Assembly: GCA_021234155.1 (NCBI GenBank)
Contig: JAJEKV010000232.1
Location: 498,001 to 562,000, forward strand
Source of the DNA: Isoetes taiwanensis
Lineage: Eukaryota > Streptophyta > Lycopodiopsida > Isoetales > Isoetaceae
Reading direction: 5' to 3'
DNA length: 64,000 bases
Position numbers and translations under genes: made by a program. A model generated the notes under the pieces. The model did no database searches and was not told where the DNA came from. It saw only the letters and a program-made list of their open reading frames with translations. This document shows, piece by piece, positions 59,783 to 64,000 of this stretch (position 1 is the stretch's first letter; each line of letters starts with the position of its first letter).

Positions 59783-60000
59783 ATTGTCCCTAGTGCCCTA
59801 AGGCCCCTGGGCGAGCTCCCATAGGGTGCTACTAGTGCAACACGCTGATACGATGTAGCTCTTTCGGAGGGCTTTTCTTATTTTCTTTTCATACCGGCAC
59901 CCTGCTTATAATCGGCCTCATGGCCGTGCGGTGGTGCATCGCTATCATCAGCTTTTAGCTGAGCTCTTTTCAGGCCTTAATGTCCCACCTTTCTAGAGGT

Positions 60001-60390
60001 TCATAATAGAAGTCTCTTTTCCTCGTGAGCCTCCCGATGCTTGGTTGTCATATCCCTGATTGCATCTGTCACATCTTTTATTGTGTCCCCTCTCGCCATT
60101 AGGATGTGGACCGGCTGCCCCCATCTTATATCCCTGTACTTGTTCCTGATGTCTCCATACACCGTACATTCGTTGAGCATGTGGCTCTCGTCTTCCACTT
60201 TCCCTGTGCTACAGATTCTGCAGATCCAGTTTTCTCTTTCTACTTTTCTCCACCTGTCCTTTTCAATTCTTAGATCATGGCTCCCCATTCTAAATCTTGC
60301 CAATGTGTCCCTTCTTGTTTTCCCTATTAGATTATCCCTATACATCGGTTGTTCTATCTGATGCTCGGGGTTGAAGATTGTTGTTAGCAT
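60001..60390 (-). pseudogene. LINE C-terminal zinc-knuckle region (second LINE)
   Basis: A frame with TLARFRMGSHDLRIEKDRW, then CRICSTGKVEDESHMLNEC, i.e. C-x2-C-x8-H-x4-C, the zf-RVT-type knuckle found after the reverse transcriptase in plant LINEs. It ends at a stop at 60001-60003. Confidence 0.85.
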
Positions 60391-62332
60391 AGTGTTTTGG
60401 GACCGCTATGTTTCTCTAGCCATGCTTTCATTACTATCTCGACCCAGTCCTCATTCCATTTCCCTTCATTTACCAGGTCACTCAGGTTTAGCCCCATCTC
60501 TCTCGTCCAAACTGCCACTTCCCTGAACCACCCGCTGCCTGTGATGATATGCGACTTTGCCGATTTGTTTATTGCGATGGTTGACAGCTTCTCAGCATGA
60601 CCGCCCTTGTTATCTTTGATCAAGTATCTGACGGTCCTCTCCCATGCCCTTACCTCCATTGGTTTTTGACATGTCTCATGTATCATGGTTGCTAGAGGTG
60701 TGTTCGCCCGTACTCTGAATTCTTGTCTATGCCACTGCCTTAAGATCCCTTCTTGCTTATCCCATTTCTTGTCTGATAGGCAGGGTCCCCATGCCTCTGA
60801 TCCATATAGCTGTGTTGACGCAACTATTGTACTAAACAGGTAACACTTGATCTCCCAGTCAACTATTCTGCTTCTATTACAGAAATTTTTGCGATTCTTC
60901 CAATTCTGTCCCCATATATTTGAATGATTTCTGGTGCCGAACGTGACTATTTTGGTTTTTGCTAGATTCACTGTTAGCCCTGTATTCTCACAAAATGCTT
61001 CTAGTAGCCCTAGTAACCTGCGCATCCCCTTGCTCTTTGTAGCCATCATGCTTAAATCATTTGCATATAGCATGATAGGTACCTTAGTGTCCCCCAGTGT
61101 AGGGACATCTACATCCCCTTGGTGTTCTGTAATGAACCCCTGCAGTGCATCTATGTATATCTTAGAATAGTTAATGGGGGCAGAGGGGCATCCCTGTTTA
61201 ACTCTGTGTCATAGTCTATCAGCTGCATACGTCTGTTCCATTTTTGCATATACCCTCTGATACAGCCGCACTATCGATCCTACCATGTCTTCTGAGGCTC
61301 TCATATCTACTAGTCTTTGCAGCAGCTTTTCTCGAGGAACTGTATCAAATGCTTTTCTAACGTCTACAAAGCAGCATATTATTCTTTTTCCCTGCGCTTT
61401 GCATTGTTCTATTAAGATCCGAAGTGTTACCAAATGGTCTATGGTTGAGTGTTACGGTCAAAGCACACTTTGCCCTTGTGCTCTTAGTTTTTGTTTTTAC
61501 GCCCGGTGTTTTGACTTATTGTCCAGCACTTTCCTGAACCACTTGGCGAAGATAGAGCTCACCATTATCGTCCTATAATTCCTAAGATCTTCCCTGCTCC
61601 CTCCCTTATGCAAGGGTATCACTCTGTTGTATATCCATCTATCCAGCAACACTGTGTGGATTATGCCATTAAATATCCGGTTACTGTTTCCCAATTCTTT
61701 GTGTCTATACATTTGTTAGTTCTTTTGTCGGTCAAGTAGAGGTGCGGTGCTTTGTTATTGGACATTCTGTGCAGGGCAATCAACACATTCTGCATGCTAA
61801 AACACGATTTATTTGTCCCATGTGGAGTGAGTATAGGTATTGGTATTGGTACTGCCCTTGTCTTGTATAGTTTCTTAAGGTATTGTTCCCAATAAATCCC
61901 TCGTGCACCCTCTTGTATATTCTCTGATATTCTGCTTCCCTCTCCCTTCATTCTAAGTCCTTTCCAAAATCTCCTAGGTTGCTTTCTTACCATCTCGGCC
62001 AGCCCCCATTGGTGTTGCAGCAAATTTCTGTTTCTTTTTGTTTTTAGCAATCTCAGGTATGCCATCCTTTCTGTGTGATATGTTTCTGTGCCTTTCTGGT
62101 CCCTGACTCTCCTTTTCTGCTCCCTACATTCCTCGTCATACCACACTGAAGCCTGGTTCTTCCTGAATCTTGTCCATTTCTCGAAGATGTCTGTTGCCGT
62201 TTCCACCAATAAATTGTTGAGCATGTCCCCATTCTCATCTGCCCTATGATCCTCCCATGTCCATTCCTCCACATCTGTTTTAACATTCTGTATGAAGGTT
62301 TCTGCGTATCTGCTTTGAAAGTGTATTTTCAA
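60384..62332 (-). pseudogene. LINE reverse transcriptase region (second LINE)
   Basis: Blocks: QWGLAEMVRKQPRRFWKGLR (62045-61980); VIPLHKGGSREDLRNYRTIM (61625-61560); RIICCFVDVRKAFDTVPREK (61385-61320, catalytic FVD); GCPSAPINYSKIYIDAL near 61190; and IMLYANDLSMMATKSKGMRR (61080-61020), where the catalytic YADD is YAND. Frames change several times. The lost aspartate alone would abolish polymerisation. Confidence 0.85.
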
Positions 62333-62395
62333 TTCTCTGCTCTTCTTATTTCGTTGTCTTTCAGTCTGTGCCTGTACTTCCTGCTTGAGTGTCAG

Positions 62396-63142
62396 CTACA
62401 TGGGTCTGTGGCTCTCTGTATTTCCAATCCATTCCGCTATGTCAAAGCTTAGGACAACTGCTGCTGCTTGGTCATTTAGTAATACATAGTCGACTATGCT
62501 TTTCCCATGTGCATTCAGGCTCGTAAATTCCCCTGATCCTTGCCACTTCTGTGCCCCATTGGCTATAACTACTCCTATTGCTATGCATACCTCTATTAGT
62601 AGTTCCCCTTTGGCATTAATTTCTGCCTTGTCTTCCGTAGTTCGTTTCCATTCATGTGTTCTCGTAGTGTGTTCCCATTGCCCATTTGCCTTGTTCATGA
62701 TCATGATCTGTGCTTGTTCCTGACCCGTTCTGGCATTCAGGTCTCTCATCCGTATCATAGGTCCCTGGCCTTTCCATTTCATCATACTTTCCCCCAGGTC
62801 CATTAATTCCAATTTATCACCGTTCGGGGGGTAGTATGCTACAATGAGGGTTAACCCTTTTTTATTTTGCAATTGAATGCCTAACATCATGTACCTTTTA
62901 TTGATATCCGAATGTAAAATACATACATTATTGGCTATACTTTCTCTTACATAGCATGCTAATCCTGCACTCCCTCTACCTATCTTAAAATCCTTGTCTT
63001 TCCAACACGTGAATAGCCGATACCCTTCCTCTTCTGGCAGTCTCTTGACATTGTGCTCCCATGTTTCTACTAGGCATATCGCAGTTATGAGCTTTCTCGA
63101 GCCTTTCCCCATCATGGGTGGATTCATGGTATGGTGTCTCAA
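62396..63142 (-). pseudogene. LINE endonuclease domain (second LINE)
   Basis: A 248-codon open frame with AICLVETWEH (metal-binding Glu), GLACYVRESIANNVCILH, TLIVAYYPPNGDK, MIRMRDLNARTGQ (family GDxNAR, with Gly replaced by Arg), KSIVDYVLLND and a terminal NTESHRPM in place of the SDHxP ending. The frame is continuous, but two of its key motifs are altered. Confidence 0.85.
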
Positions 63143-63395
63143 TTTTGCTCATTTTTGCACCACAAAAATAGTCCAAAACATAGTTCAAGATTGTGGTTTG
63201 TACACACAAAAATTCAAATCATTTAGCATTTATGATAGTGCAAAAATAAAATTCCCTCTCTTTGGCATGATATCTTTCGAGAATAGGACTTTTTGAATTT
63301 GCCACACAAGCCAAATGCCACGGAGACCAAAATAACGTGGACCGCCAAAAATAACCAAAAACACCAAAAGACCTAAATAGAGAGCCGTAGAAGAA
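63143..63395. other. Spacer upstream of the second LINE
   Basis: AT-rich; no LINE ORF1 or other feature seen. Confidence 0.4.
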
Positions 63396-63720
63396 TAGCG
63401 GATCTTGTGGATCGTAGCTTGTGGATCATAGCCAAACAGATCTTGTGGATCATAGCCACCAAAGCAGAGATTGGCGGATCATAGCTTGCCAAATCATGGG
63501 AAAAGCTTTTGGGAAAAGCTTTGCTATATCTGATCACCCGATTTTGTTTCCATTGATTTTTGACCTTGTGAAAAGACCTAAATAGAGATTGCGGAAGCAC
63601 AGCCAGATCTTGTGGATCATAGCTTGTGGATCATAGCATAAAGATTGTCGGATCATAGCTAGAGCTTGTGGCAAAGCTTTTGTTGTATGTAGTGCCAATT
63701 TTGATTGATTTTTGACCTTG
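63396..63720. repeat. GATCTTGTGGATCATAGC tandem repeat in a 195-bp duplication
   Basis: Short units (A)GATC(T)TGTGGATCATAGC recur about eight times. A larger unit, from GACCTAAATAGAGA to GATTTTTGACCTTGTG, occurs twice (63371-63565 and 63566-63720). Confidence 0.85.
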
Positions 63721-63754
63721 TGGAGTTGGTTCAATCCTTGGTCTCTTAAATTTC

Positions 63755-64000
63755 ATGGTTGTAGAAATGGAAAAAAATGTCTTGAATGATAGTGGATTAT
63801 CATACAGGGATTTGTTAAAACATGAGGAAAAGTTTGTGGATCCATTAGAGATGCGCAAGTATTGGGGACCAAAGGTGGAGAATAAACAATCCTATAGATT
63901 GAGGGCTCTGAAAAAAGAAAAGAAAGAGGCTTTTCTGAGCATTTATAGGGCAATCTATGAGGAAAGGAGTCATGTTCAAAATGGGCAGGTTAGTCAAGTT
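63755..64000 (+). CDS. 5' part of an unidentified gene, cut by the window edge
   Basis: The ATG at 63755 opens 82 codons without a stop to the last base; the frame is also open back to a stop at 63713-63715. The product is highly charged: MVVEMEKNVLNDSGLSYRDL, then KHEEKFVDPLEMRKYWGPKV, then a Lys/Glu-rich helix-like part RLRALKKEKKEAFLSIYRAI. I do not recognise a domain. It directly follows a tandem repeat, so it could belong to a mobile element (a gag-like or ORF1-like protein) or be a first exon. Confidence 0.35.
   Translation, partial: MVVEMEKNVLNDSGLSYRDLLKHEEKFVDPLEMRKYWGPKVENKQSYRLRALKKEKKEAFLSIYRAIYEERSHVQNGQVSQV

Larger units (their letters stand above)
59750..63142 (-). mobile_element. 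Second dead LINE retrotransposon
   Basis: Minus-strand order: endonuclease (63142-62396), linker and RT N-part (62332-61661), RT core (about 61660-60940), connection/C-terminal domain (to 60384) and zinc-knuckle end (60390-60001). A 3' UTR ends in (AATTCT)n at 59752-59781. Several stops and frameshifts separate the blocks. The 3' end (GCACCCTATGGGAGC, GGGCCTTAGGGCACTAGGGA) differs from the LINE at 29.7 kb, so this is another family with a similar simple-repeat tail. No ORF1 is seen upstream of 63142; the copy is probably 5'-truncated. Confidence 0.9.

Overview
The window is nuclear DNA of a land plant with a large, repeat-rich genome. It carries GRAS regulators of the LISCL (SCL14/SCL33-like) type, a UBP1-associated-protein-2-like RNA-binding protein, an LRR-III receptor kinase relic of the ZAR1 type and an alanine-aminotransferase relic, all with spliceosomal introns. 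Most of the sequence is AT-rich intergenic DNA containing decayed retroposons, small DNA transposons and tandem repeats. A fern or other non-seed vascular plant would fit, but nothing here proves the species. Many open frames lack an ATG or lie inside repeats, so I called few genes.

Layout. 1-3.4 kb: intergenic, with a TCTA microsatellite and two local tandem repeats. 3.4-5.75 kb: an unusual multi-exon gene joining a coiled coil, a RING-H2-like finger and a degenerate FCP1/NIF-type HAD domain; it has one apparent frameshift. 6.2-6.9 kb: a tandem array packed with TTGAC cores. 7.1-7.7 kb: a small acidic Ser/Glu-rich coding remnant followed by a GGCCTTGTGCC minisatellite. 8.5-10.3 kb (minus): a broken transposon protein. 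11.0-12.1 kb: an alanine aminotransferase pseudogene with a DNA insert. 12.3-19.8 kb: little that can be named. 19.9-21.9 kb (minus): an apparently intact two-RRM gene, the best-supported gene after GRAS copy 2, with clustered TGACGTGGC sites upstream and a 657-bp PIF/Harbinger-like MITE behind them. 24.3-29.8 kb: a GC-rich, full-length-like but dead LINE. 30-36.5 kb: a Helitron end, LINE 3' ends, a MITE and tandem duplications. 36.6-38.3 kb: a GRAS gene with a 2-nt deletion near its end. 38.3-47 kb: mostly unassigned, with a tRNA-like SINE at 42.2 kb. 47.2-50.8 kb (minus): an intact GRAS gene with a tandemly duplicated 3' end. 51-56.7 kb: a second Helitron end, a 42-bp direct repeat pair and a 671-bp tandem duplication. 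56.9-58.4 kb: the ZAR1-like relic. 59.75-63.1 kb (minus): a second dead LINE. 63.76 kb to the edge: an open frame starting with ATG that runs out of the window.

How the parts relate. The two LINEs and at least six short 3' fragments share a GGGTCCCATAGGC...GTCCACGG type of end followed by a 4-6 nt microsatellite. Tail copying by these elements therefore probably seeded many of the simple repeats. One 48-bp fragment lies between perfect 25-bp target duplications. The GRAS copies show a local family history: an intact gene, a frameshifted paralogue and a C-terminal fragment made by a 1.1-kb tandem duplication. I found no operon-like or defence-like system. The most novel item is the RING/pseudo-HAD gene.
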